The notes beneath the pieces were generated by a model, which did no database searches, was not told the origin of the DNA, and saw only the letters and a list, made by a program, of their open reading frames with translations. 64,000 nt of DNA from the NCBI GenBank assembly GCA_963798775.1, contig CAWCUK010000005.1, positions 1 through 64,000 of the forward strand. Reading direction: 5' to 3'. Source of the stretch: CAWCUK01 sp963798775 (lineage in GTDB: Bacteria > Bacteroidota > Ignavibacteria > Ignavibacteriales > Ignavibacteriaceae). This document shows positions 26,934 to 34,998 of the stretch, in pieces. How positions within the stretch are numbered: position 1 is the stretch's first letter; every line of letters starts with the position of its first letter. The translations under genes and the position numbers were made by a program.

Positions 26934-28289
26934 TTATACTACAATATTTCGCAAACCGTACTTATTAATTTTATTGTAAAGCGTCACTCTGTCAATCTCA
27001 AGAATATGCGCGCTTCTGGAAATATTCCAATTATTTTCATTTAATACCTGCAGAATATATTTCCGTTCAATTGAGGAAAGACTTTTATCACCGTTATCTG
27101 ATGTAATATTATTTGGTGTTATATGAAAAGGAAGATCTTTTACATTTATAGTATCTCCTTTACCTACTACAACCGCACGCTCAATGGCGTTTTCCAATTC
27201 CCGAACATTTCCCGGCCAATCATATCCGGTTATAAAATCCATAGCTTCCTGCGAGATATTTTTTATCGGTTTATTCATCGAGGTGCTGAATCGGTTCAAA
27301 AAGAAATACGCGAGCAAAGGAATATCGTTTCTTCTCTCCCTTAGCGGCGGAATAAAAATAGTGAATACATTTAATCTATAATATAAATCCTCTCTAAATC
27401 TGCCTTCCTTCACCATAAGTTCTAACGGTTCATTGGTTGCGACAATTGTTCTAAAATCACTTTTAATTAATTGATTTCCGCCTACACGATTAAACTGTTT
27501 AGTTTCAATTACACGAAGAAGTTCAATCTGCATTTTAGGAGAAATGGAACCAATTTCATCAAGAAAAATTGTGCCGCCGTCGGCCATTTCAAATTTACCT
27601 TTTCGCTTAAATTGAGCTCCGGTGAAAGCCCCTTTTTCATGTCCGAATAATTCACTCTCTAAAATTGATTCGGCCAGCGCGCCGCAATTAACCGGAATGA
27701 TAGGGAAATATTTTCTTCTGCTATTAATATGAATTGCTTTTGCAACAAGTTCTTTCCCTGTTCCGCTTTCTCCTCTTATCATCACGGTAGTATCGGCAGG
27801 CGCAACTGTATGAACTAATTCATAAATCTTCTGCATTTGAAGGCTTTCACCGATTAAATTATCCGGTTTAATAATTTCATCTATACTTTTCTTAAGCGAT
27901 TCATTTTCATTTTTTAATGCTTTTTGTTCAAGTGCTTTTTTTACAAGATGAGAAAGTTCATCCGGATCTACCGGTTTTGTAACATAATCATAAGCTCCGT
28001 CTTTAAGTGCCGTAATAGCGGTAGGAACGGACGCAAAAGCCGTTATAAGAATAACAATTATATCTTTGTCAATAGTTTTAACTTTTTTAAGAAGTTCAAG
28101 TCCGCTGATACCGGGCATTTTCATATCAACAAGAATCAAATCGTATTTAAGTTTATCAATTTTTCTTAAAGCTGTTTCCCCGTCCTCAGCGGTCTCAACC
28201 AAATAACCTTCTTCTTCAAACCAGTGAAATAATGATTCACGAACAATTCGTTCATCATCAACAATTAATATTTTCTCTTGTGCTTTCAT
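26934..28289 (-). CDS. sigma-54-dependent response regulator, NtrC family
   Basis: A 451-residue transcription activator. The receiver domain (about 1-120) has acidic residues in ILIVDDERIV, the phospho-acceptor Asp in LILVDMKMPG (about 55) and the KP motif YDYVTKPVD. The AAA+ domain (about 140-370) has Walker A GESGTGKE, the sigma-54 contact loop ESELFGHEKGAFTGA and Walker B GGTIFLDEIGS. The C-terminus (about 405-451) is a Fis-type helix-turn-helix (RSAHILEIDRVTLYNKINKYGL). It overlaps the sensor kinase gene by 32 nt, so the two form a pair. A matching sigma-54 promoter (33460-33476) lies upstream of the same-strand electron-transfer operon, which is the most likely target. Confidence 0.93.
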   Translation of the reverse strand: MKAQEKILIVDDERIVRESLFHWFEEEGYLVETAEDGETALRKIDKLKYDLILVDMKMPGISGLELLKKVKTIDKDIIVILITAFASVPTAITALKDGAYDYVTKPVDPDELSHLVKKALEQKALKNENESLKKSIDEIIKPDNLIGESLQMQKIYELVHTVAPADTTVMIRGESGTGKELVAKAIHINSRRKYFPIIPVNCGALAESILESELFGHEKGAFTGAQFKRKGKFEMADGGTIFLDEIGSISPKMQIELLRVIETKQFNRVGGNQLIKSDFRTIVATNEPLELMVKEGRFREDLYYRLNVFTIFIPPLRERRNDIPLLAYFFLNRFSTSMNKPIKNISQEAMDFITGYDWPGNVRELENAIERAVVVGKGDTINVKDLPFHITPNNITSDNGDKSLSSIERKYILQVLNENNWNISRSAHILEIDRVTLYNKINKYGLRNIVV

Positions 28290-29889
28290 TTTTATCTCTG
28301 TTTTCTTTTAAATCTAATGGAAGTATAATTTTAAAAGTTGTTCCGTATAGAGAAGTTTTTTCAACTTCAATATAACCATGATGATTAGTTACAATGCCGT
28401 AAACAACTGCTAATCCAAGTCCGGTACCGTTTGCGGCATCTTTAGTAGAATAAAACGGCTCAAAAATATGTCTGAGATCTTTTTCGGCAATTCCTGTACC
28501 TTCATCTTTTATCCTGACTACCGCGCTATTATGCTCACGCTCTACATATATTTCTACTTTACCCCCATTGGGCATTGCTTCAACAGAGTTATAAAATAAC
28601 GACATTAATGCCTGTTGAATTTTCTGAGGGTTACAATTCAATACAATGTTATTTTCGGAATAATATTTTTCTACACAAACATTATTTATTTCAAAATGAT
28701 GATTTATTATTTTCAAACTTTTATCTATTATATCGGTCAGCGACTCTTTGATAAACTCATTATCGCCGCGATGTGAAAACAAAAGTAAATCTTTTACAAT
28801 TTTACCGCACCTTGATGATTCATCAGCAATAACTCTTAAATACTCAATTACTTGTTCGAATTCATTTTCTTTTTGAATATTCCGCAATTTTTTTTCAATA
28901 AGTCTACTAAAGGTCAAAATTCCTTCGAGAGGATTGTTTAACTCGTGCGCGACAGTAGCGGATAGTTTTCCTAATGAAGCAAGTTTTTCAATTTGATTAA
29001 CCTGATTATAAATATTCTTCAGTTCTTCGGTTTTTTCATTTACTTTATCAGTTAAAGTTTCGCTCCAGTTTTTAATCGATTCATACGCTTCATTTAATTT
29101 GCCGGACATATCGTTAAACCGTCTCGCCATTTGGCCGAGCTCATTTTTTGAATTTATATTTATTTTATAATTTAAATTTCCGTTACCTACCTCTTCAATA
29201 CCTTTAGAAAGCTTACGCATAGGAATATTAACCAGCACAATAATAAAAGCGCCGCATGCCAATGCGATTATAACAGTTATTAAACCGGAATTTAAAATTG
29301 TTGCCCGTGTATTAGCTGTTTTTATGGAATCAAGTTCAGCCAGTGAAACCATAACATCAAGGACACCCAAAATTTGAATTTGCGGTGAATGTGCGTGACA
29401 ATCTTCCGAAGCACAATCCTTTTCATTTTGGATCGGGTTTATAAGTCCCAGTACACGCTTATTATTAGCTGATGTAAAGATGCGCATCTTACTTTGCTTG
29501 GTAATATTTTTATGAGGAATCGCGCTGTTATGGCAGACTATGCAGGCTTCGGCGGATAGATCAACCTTTTTCATTAGTTCGGTTGAGTCGGTCGAAAAAA
29601 TTATTATACCTTGTTTATTATAAATTCTTATTCCCTTTACACCGGTCTCAGTTCCTATCGTTTTAATAATCTGATGAACATCTTCACGGCGATTTAACAG
29701 CATACTATAGCGTGTAGATTTTTTAATCACATCACTCATATTATACGCATTCTGAAAGCTGAATTTAGTTAAATTCTCCTCCAGATTAGTTACGGAGATA
29801 TAAGTATAAAGAGCAAGTATAAAAATTAATATAACAGAAATGGAAACGATAAGTTTAATACTTAACCTGTTCCACAATTTAGTTTTCAT
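28258..29889 (-). CDS. haem-type sensor histidine kinase
   Basis: A 543-residue membrane kinase. A first transmembrane helix (about 12-32), a periplasmic sensing domain (about 33-198) and a second helix (about 200-222) precede a HAMP domain, a coiled coil and a kinase core. The periplasmic domain carries one haem-c motif C116IVCH120 and a second C159ASEDCH165 (CX4CH) followed by AHS. The core has the His315 box SATVAHELNNPLEGIL, an N box with YNSVEAMPNGG, DEGTGIAEKDL and GTGLGLAVVYGI. I start at ATG 29889, which has AGGGGA upstream; the frame is open 14 codons further without a ribosome site. It pairs with the NtrC-type regulator. Haem attachment and redox or ligand sensing are inferences from the motifs. 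It is a paralogue of the kinase at 37399-39267. Confidence 0.88.
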   Translation of the reverse strand: MKTKLWNRLSIKLIVSISVILIFILALYTYISVTNLEENLTKFSFQNAYNMSDVIKKSTRYSMLLNRREDVHQIIKTIGTETGVKGIRIYNKQGIIIFSTDSTELMKKVDLSAEACIVCHNSAIPHKNITKQSKMRIFTSANNKRVLGLINPIQNEKDCASEDCHAHSPQIQILGVLDVMVSLAELDSIKTANTRATILNSGLITVIIALACGAFIIVLVNIPMRKLSKGIEEVGNGNLNYKININSKNELGQMARRFNDMSGKLNEAYESIKNWSETLTDKVNEKTEELKNIYNQVNQIEKLASLGKLSATVAHELNNPLEGILTFSRLIEKKLRNIQKENEFEQVIEYLRVIADESSRCGKIVKDLLLFSHRGDNEFIKESLTDIIDKSLKIINHHFEINNVCVEKYYSENNIVLNCNPQKIQQALMSLFYNSVEAMPNGGKVEIYVEREHNSAVVRIKDEGTGIAEKDLRHIFEPFYSTKDAANGTGLGLAVVYGIVTNHHGYIEVEKTSLYGTTFKIILPLDLKENRDKNESTRENINC

Positions 29890-30020
29890 TTTATTCCCCT
29901 GTCTCCCCAATACAAAATTACTCAACATCAAAATTAGTTACAACAGTTTCAGCCCCATTATTAGGTGCTATGAACCAACTATTGGCTATTACTGATAGTT
30001 TCAACTAATAGAATAAAAGG

Positions 30021-30058
30021 CCATTCTCAACGCATTTTTCTGCTTCAACAATGGCCGT
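30021..30058 (-). terminator. candidate terminator after the 30080-30784 gene
   Basis: On the minus strand GGCCATT and AATGGCC pair around a 24-nt internal region and are followed by TTTTATT. The stem is interrupted, so this may be only a weak terminator between the electron-transfer genes and the kinase gene. Confidence 0.4.
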
Positions 30059-30079
30059 TCTTAGGGGATGAAGATGATT

Positions 30080-30784
30080 TTACTGAAAGGTGTTAAGTAA
30101 ATTTTTATAATTTTTTTCCCCGATAATCTGGTACAGATAATTTAACTCTCTACCGCCGTCCATCATTGTGTTACCTATTTTCGGCAGAGAATTTTTTAAT
30201 GAATTTAAAGTTTTTATTGATTTATTTTTTCTTTCATTAAATTTTTGCTCATTTATTCTCGGCAGGTTTTCATCATCTTGCGAAACATTTATTACGGCAA
30301 ACCACTTATTACATCTAAATTCGGCACTGTTTAAATCAAAATTTTCAAGCAGCATAAATGTAAACGGGGAGAAGAATTTTTTTTCTCCCCAGCCGCATTC
30401 GGCAGAAAATATTTCTTGCCCCGTAGTTATATATCCGCCGCAAGCCGCAGAATATTTTTTTACATCCTCAAGCAGATTAAACACAACAGGATTTACGCCT
30501 ATATAATAGATATTTCCAAATATCTTCTTGATAATTAACTGATTCTTTAAATAGATAATCCTATCATCATAATTATCAGCTAATATCAGTTTAATTGCGT
30601 TTTGAATAACAAAATTGTAATTGTATTCTTTTATGGATTCCGAATTAACTATAGAAAGATTTCTCATCACTTTGTCGAACTTACAGTTGTCACAGTCAAA
30701 ATCATATTCGCATAACTTATACGCGACCATCTCAGAACTCATCCAGATGCATTTTAAATCTTTATATGATTTTATAGTAGACAT
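30080..30784 (-). CDS. GcvH-like domain protein with N-terminal cysteine motif
   Basis: A 234-residue soluble protein. The N-terminus has a four-cysteine pattern, C12 in KCIWMSSEMVAYKLC25 and then C31DNC34, in the phrase CEYDFDCDNCKFD, which I recall from GcvH-annotated proteins of anaerobes and could bind a metal. Residues about 80-167 align without gaps to the GcvH-like protein at 32739-33413 (GYITTGQEIFSAE versus GSIVKEGEVIFEA, then SP). Where GcvH has its lipoyl lysine this protein has Trp132 by gap-free alignment, so lipoylation is unlikely. The start is 1 nt past the NrfD-type gene stop, so it belongs to that operon. Role unknown; a regulatory or scaffold role is inferred from its company. 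Confidence 0.6.
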   Translation of the reverse strand: MSTIKSYKDLKCIWMSSEMVAYKLCEYDFDCDNCKFDKVMRNLSIVNSESIKEYNYNFVIQNAIKLILADNYDDRIIYLKNQLIIKKIFGNIYYIGVNPVVFNLLEDVKKYSAACGGYITTGQEIFSAECGWGEKKFFSPFTFMLLENFDLNSAEFRCNKWFAVINVSQDDENLPRINEQKFNERKNKSIKTLNSLKNSLPKIGNTMMDGGRELNYLYQIIGEKNYKNLLNTFQ

Positions 30785-30785
30785 A

Positions 30786-31964
30786 TTATTTATTAAAACT
30801 AAAATCTTTAACTTTTATTGGTTTTGCTGTTTCCATTATTTTAATATCAATAGGCTGCTTTTCAAAAACCGCAAAATGTTTTGTAATTAATTTAAAAGCG
30901 TACATGCCGAGTATAATTAACATTAAAGTTATACTTATTTCTTCAAATGAGGGAAGATATGCCTGACCCGAAGATCTAACTAACGATGTTATACTAACGT
31001 TTAATCGGTTCAGCATAAATCCGGAAAGAGTAATTATAGATACAAAGTAGAGAGCTGTTCGATTACGCTGAAGTTTTTTACTGCTTAATAAAATTACCGG
31101 AATTATTGTACCCAGAATAATTTCTAGCCAAAACATATAGGTTTCCGAAACCGGGACAAAAAGTAAATTTAATTTTCCTGCGATTAAAATATCGGCAAAT
31201 TTTATAACACCGCTGATAATCAAAACCACAAAAATTCCTTTTCCTAGAGAGGTAATTACTCTCGTATTTAATGATTGATTTAACGCTCTCGCGGTTAAAA
31301 AAGATTCAAATATAATCATTGCCAAACCGGCCGCAATACATGAGATAAAGAAGTGCAGCGGCAGCAACGAAGAGTACCATAGTGGATAAACTTTTCCCGG
31401 CGCAATTAAATAGAGAGAACCGAAAGATGATTGATGAAGAGTAGAAAATAATACTCCCATAATAACAACCGGAATAGTAATTTTCTTAACCAATTTTAGG
31501 GGAAATTTTAGTTTAAATTTTTCTAAAATAACCGGCGCGAATTCCAGAGTTAAAACTGTTGAATAACAAATAACGCACCAAGTTATTTCAAACATAACTG
31601 AGTGAATATTCCACATTACAAGCGGATGCCAAAAATTTTCCGGCTTTCCTAAATCAATTACGAGTAAAAGAACAACAATTATATAACCGATATATGCCGT
31701 TAAAATTGCCGGACGGGCAATAGGCTCAAATTTATGATTATTAAAAATATGGGCCGTTGCGGCTATGGTAAATCCCGCGGCAGCTAAACCTACTCCGATA
31801 AAATCGAATCCAATCCATAATCCCCACGGAACACTATCACTTAAATGAGTCGAAGATCCTAATCCTTGTGAAAATCTAACAACAGCCGAGAATAAACCGA
31901 CAATTACTATTAGAAATCCTATACTTTTCCAAAAGGTTAATTTAAATAATTTTGGAGTTTTCAT
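30786..31964 (-). CDS. HybB/NrfD-type integral membrane subunit
   Basis: A 392-residue protein with about ten hydrophobic helices, the membrane module of complexes such as Hyb hydrogenase, Hmc and related redox complexes, where it exchanges electrons or protons with menaquinone. Family phrases are clear: SVPWGLWIGFDFIGVGLAAAGF, TLHQSSFGSLYLIAPGKVYPLWYSSLLPLHFF and IIFESFLTARAL (each shortened here). No hydrogenase or other catalytic subunit is nearby. It overlaps the upstream ferredoxin gene by 4 nt. A close counterpart is at 34998-36233 in the divergent operon. Confidence 0.9.
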   Translation of the reverse strand: MKTPKLFKLTFWKSIGFLIVIVGLFSAVVRFSQGLGSSTHLSDSVPWGLWIGFDFIGVGLAAAGFTIAATAHIFNNHKFEPIARPAILTAYIGYIIVVLLLVIDLGKPENFWHPLVMWNIHSVMFEITWCVICYSTVLTLEFAPVILEKFKLKFPLKLVKKITIPVVIMGVLFSTLHQSSFGSLYLIAPGKVYPLWYSSLLPLHFFISCIAAGLAMIIFESFLTARALNQSLNTRVITSLGKGIFVVLIISGVIKFADILIAGKLNLLFVPVSETYMFWLEIILGTIIPVILLSSKKLQRNRTALYFVSIITLSGFMLNRLNVSITSLVRSSGQAYLPSFEEISITLMLIILGMYAFKLITKHFAVFEKQPIDIKIMETAKPIKVKDFSFNK

Positions 31965-32719
31965 TTTTTCTGCGTCTCCCTTTGTTCTTCTTTAGCAATT
32001 TGATTTTTTCTTTTTGTAAGCCAATACATACTTGTAAGAAACACACCTCCCACGGAAACTATTGAAGGAATTTTTTCCATGGCTTGTGTAGTAAAATCGG
32101 GCATAGCGCGTTTGGGAACATTAGTTTTATATCCTAGCTGGTCAAACGGTGTAGAAGCTAAAATTAAAACGTTGCCCCCTCCGGCTTCTTCAAGACCATA
32201 AATATGCGGATAATATACTTCCGGCCTTTCTTTTATTCTACGTTTCGCCTCCGCCTTTAATTCTTCCAACGGTCCGCTTATTGTAGCCTCTACCGGACAA
32301 GCTTCCGCACATGCGGTCATTTCACCTCGCATTAATTTTTCATGACACATAATACATTTTCTAACTCTCGGTGAGGTACTTTCCCATTCGTAACGAGGCA
32401 CGCTGTAAGGGCACGCCTGCATACAATAACGGCAGCCGATACATTTATCCGCATTATACAATACAGGTCCGAGCTTTGTCTTTTCAAAAGCCCCAACGGG
32501 ACATACTGAAACGCAGGTTGGTTCGCTGCAGTGCATACACATTTTCCTCGCGTATTTATCACTGTACTCTTCTACTACCGTAAAAGTATTACTGGAAAGA
32601 TGATCTTTTAAAAAGTCATTATTTGTTTCCGGAAGTTTATTCTGTTCTTTACAGGCTTCATAACAACTTCCGCAGCCTATACAAAGGACAGAATCGAATA
32701 ATATTCCTTGTTCTTTCAT
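31961..32719 (-). CDS. HybA-like 4Fe-4S ferredoxin subunit, no export signal
   Basis: A 252-residue electron-transfer protein with four cysteine clusters: CIGCGSCYEAC (about 13-23), CMHCSEPTCVSVC (about 61-73), CIGCRYCMQAC (about 93-103) and CIMCHEKL...CAEAC (about 117-140). A C-terminal hydrophobic helix (about 217-234, SVGGVFLTSMYWL) anchors it to the membrane subunit. Unlike the related protein at 34099-34998 it has no Tat signal peptide, and only 19 nt separate its start from the preceding gene, so no longer N-terminus fits. It would therefore face the cytoplasm or rely on a partner for export. Its ATG has AGGAAATT upstream. Next gene: NrfD-type subunit, overlap 4 nt. Confidence 0.9.
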   Translation of the reverse strand: MKEQGILFDSVLCIGCGSCYEACKEQNKLPETNNDFLKDHLSSNTFTVVEEYSDKYARKMCMHCSEPTCVSVCPVGAFEKTKLGPVLYNADKCIGCRYCMQACPYSVPRYEWESTSPRVRKCIMCHEKLMRGEMTACAEACPVEATISGPLEELKAEAKRRIKERPEVYYPHIYGLEEAGGGNVLILASTPFDQLGYKTNVPKRAMPDFTTQAMEKIPSIVSVGGVFLTSMYWLTKRKNQIAKEEQRETQKK

Positions 32720-32738
32720 TTTCTGAATTTCCTATTGA

Positions 32739-33413
32739 TTACATGGATAAAAATTCTTTTTCATATTTTACTACTACTGTGTCATCCATTTTTGATATAA
32801 TGCCTTCCACAATTGTACCGCCGTCATACATCGTAACTCCTGCTAATTGAGGATGAGCAAAACTTATTGATAAGAATTCTTTCAACCTTATTAATTCCGA
32901 TTTCATCCATTCAACTACTTCTTCATTAAATTTCATTTTAGAAATATTTTGATCAAAATTATAAGTCTTTATTATCATTCCCCAATCTTCCCCATAGGGA
33001 TCTTCAATATTTCTATTAAAGACATCGTTATTTATAGTTTCAATAATACCGCTAACAGGAGATCTAAATTTTATTTTCTTACCGTCCGTAACTGCTTCAA
33101 AAATTACTTCTCCCTCTTTAACTATTGACCCGGTTATTGCGGTATTTAATATTTGAACTTGCCCGAGCGACTTTAGAATGAATTCATCAATACCGACTTT
33201 TACTTTTCCTTTAGAAATTTCTTTAGCCCAAGTATGAGCTTTAGAAATAAAAAGATCTACCGGTACCATTACATTTAATTTATTATAAACAACATGCTCT
33301 TCCACATCATAACCTCTTACAAAGGCCGGATGGAGTTTCTTCTCTGCTCTTAAAACTACAGCGTCAATAATGAGAAGAAGTATAAAACCTAAGAGTACAT
33401 ATAGCGCTACCAT
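32739..33413 (-). CDS. membrane-anchored GcvH-like domain protein
   Basis: A 224-residue protein, first gene of the minus-strand operon. An N-terminal hydrophobic helix (residues about 2-21) anchors it, and a GcvH-like beta-sandwich (about 48-150) follows. Alignment from memory to E. coli GcvH is gap-free across the carrier loop: SKAHTWAKE, VGIDEFILKSLG and FRSPVSG match SKEHEWLRK, VGITEHAQELLG and YAPVSG. Gly111 falls on the lipoyl lysine position, with Lys112 one residue away, so lipoylation is doubtful. The C-terminal part (150-224) is a helical and strand region with no known match. There are no glycine cleavage genes nearby; a structural or sensory role with the redox complex is inferred. 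A sigma-54 promoter lies about 50 bp upstream. Confidence 0.7.
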   Translation of the reverse strand: MVALYVLLGFILLLIIDAVVLRAEKKLHPAFVRGYDVEEHVVYNKLNVMVPVDLFISKAHTWAKEISKGKVKVGIDEFILKSLGQVQILNTAITGSIVKEGEVIFEAVTDGKKIKFRSPVSGIIETINNDVFNRNIEDPYGEDWGMIIKTYNFDQNISKMKFNEEVVEWMKSELIRLKEFLSISFAHPQLAGVTMYDGGTIVEGIISKMDDTVVVKYEKEFLSM

Positions 33414-34098
33414 TTTATTTTTCCTTCATTTTATTTTTTAAGAAATACATGTTTTATTTTGCAAGCTCTATACCAATTAAAAATGTATATCCAATTTTAG
33501 CTGTATCTTTTTTTATTATATGAAGTTATGAACAGATAGGGTGGATTCGGCCGGAAAATTTAAAGTTTAATAATTCAACAGCTTTAAATTATAAATATCA
33601 TGAATTGTTTATTTAATAATCATACGTACAGATTTTGACTGTTGAAAATATTTACTTTTCGATTGCTTAATATTTCAATACTTTTTCTTATCGATTACCA
33701 TTCATCAGGAGTTAACATCAATTTATAATTTAACTTAATTTATAAAAGATATTTTTTCATATTCATCAACTCTTTCTATATATAATTTCTATTTAACCAC
33801 TAATCATTTCAACTAGAATCATTAACAAATATGAAGTGTGATCATTATTTCAACACTTTCTCTTTTATTAGAAGAAAGAGTGTTTATATTTTCATTATGT
33901 ACAATACAAATAACAATGCTGCATTGATTTCAGCCCCTATTTAAGGGGGTTTCCTGGCTTAGTATTTGATTAATCTATCATGTATTTATCATAAAATTTA
34001 TTGATAATTATTAACTATTTAGAGTTCTTTATAATATACTTTTCACTAATCAAATAATTGAAATCTTTTCTCCAAGGATTTTAGTTACAGGGGATGAA
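33414..34098. other. 685-bp divergent control region
   Basis: It lies between the two divergent redox operons. It holds the sigma-54 promoter for the minus operon (33460-33476) and a dyad AGTGT...ACACT (33835-33857) with a further AGTGTT at 33879-33884. It also has a 5-bp hairpin CCCCT...AGGGG around 33934-33948. Candidate plus-strand promoters are weak: GG-N10-GC at 33945-33958, within GGGGG, or TATAAT at 34030. The dyads could be upstream activator sites. No ORF of interest was seen; a small RNA cannot be excluded. Confidence 0.45.
33460..33476 (-). promoter_or_regulatory. sigma-54 promoter for the minus-strand redox operon
   Basis: On the minus strand the sequence TTGGTATAGAGCTTGCA has the invariant GG and GC exactly 10 bases apart, with TTGG and TTGCA matching the -24 and -12 elements. 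It starts about 47 bases before the ATG at 33413. The NtrC-type activator of the same cluster is the obvious candidate regulator. Confidence 0.75.
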
Positions 34099-34998
34099 AT
34101 GGAAAAACAAAATCGCAGAAGCTTTTTTAAATCCGCTGCATTAATCGGTGCGGGCGCTGCCGGTCTTTCAACAACAGCAAAAGCTGCTCCTAAAATTATT
34201 CTTTCGGAAGATAGAAAAGGAGTTTTAGTTGATACTACCGCTTGCATCGGCTGCAGAAATTGTGAATGGGCATGTAAAAAAGCCCACGGCCTTCCCGCAG
34301 GTTCATTGGATTCATATTCAGATCGTTCCGTATTTAAGGAAATGAGAAGACCTGATGAATCAGCGTTAACAGTAGTTAATGAATATAAAAATGTAAAAAA
34401 TGTATCCACACCGGTAAACGTAAAAGTGCAGTGTATGCATTGTGATGAACCGGCTTGTGTTTCCGCGTGCATTGTTGGCGCCTTCACAAAAAATGAGAAC
34501 GGAGCAGTAACGTGGGATACGAATAAATGTATCGGCTGCCGTTATTGTATGGTCGCCTGTCCTTTCCAAGTACCTTCCTTTCAATATGATAAGGCAATAA
34601 ATCCGGAAATAAGAAAATGCGACTTCTGTTATGAACGTACTTCAGTCGGTAAACTTCCTGCTTGTATTGAAAATTGTCCGGTTGAAGCAATTACTTACGG
34701 AACCAGAACCGAATTAATTAAAGTGGCAAGGGAAAGAATTAAAAAATATCCGGATAGATATATAAATCATATTTACGGCGAGAATGAAGTCGGCGGAACT
34801 TCCTATTTATATATTGCCGGCCAAGATTTCAAAAAATTAGCCTTTCCTACCTTAGGCATTAAACCCGCACCCGGTGTTTCAGAATCAATACAACATGGTA
34901 TTTTCGCATATTTTGTTCCGCCTGTAAGTTTATATGCCCTACTCGGCGGTTTAATGTGGATTACTAAAAAACGCGATGAATCTGAGGGAGGTAAATAA
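34099..34998 (+). CDS. HybA-like 4Fe-4S ferredoxin subunit with Tat signal
   Basis: A 299-residue periplasmic electron-transfer protein. The N-terminus MEKQNRRSFFKSAALIGAGA is a twin-arginine signal (RRSFFK). Four cysteine clusters follow: CIGCRNCEWAC (about 52-62), CMHCDEPACVSAC (about 113-125), CIGCRYCMVAC (about 144-154) and CDFCYERT...CIENC (about 174-193). A C-terminal helix (about 268-286, FVPPVSLYALLGGLMW) anchors it to the NrfD-type subunit. It has GGGGAT upstream of the ATG. It overlaps the next gene by 1 nt (TAATG). With the 13-haem cytochrome downstream the three genes resemble Hmc/Nhc/Ohc-type modules of sulfate reducers (family knowledge). Confidence 0.93.
   Translation: MEKQNRRSFFKSAALIGAGAAGLSTTAKAAPKIILSEDRKGVLVDTTACIGCRNCEWACKKAHGLPAGSLDSYSDRSVFKEMRRPDESALTVVNEYKNVKNVSTPVNVKVQCMHCDEPACVSACIVGAFTKNENGAVTWDTNKCIGCRYCMVACPFQVPSFQYDKAINPEIRKCDFCYERTSVGKLPACIENCPVEAITYGTRTELIKVARERIKKYPDRYINHIYGENEVGGTSYLYIAGQDFKKLAFPTLGIKPAPGVSESIQHGIFAYFVPPVSLYALLGGLMWITKKRDESEGGK

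Noticed and set aside
32739..33413. Genuine glycine cleavage H protein
   Set aside because: It has a membrane anchor, no lysine at the lipoyl position, an extra C-terminal region, and no gcvT or gcvP nearby.
33945..33959. GG-N10-GC match upstream of the plus-strand redox operon as a second sigma-54 promoter
   Set aside because: The match sits in a run of five G and the flanking -24 and -12 bases do not fit; listed only as weak in the control-region entry.
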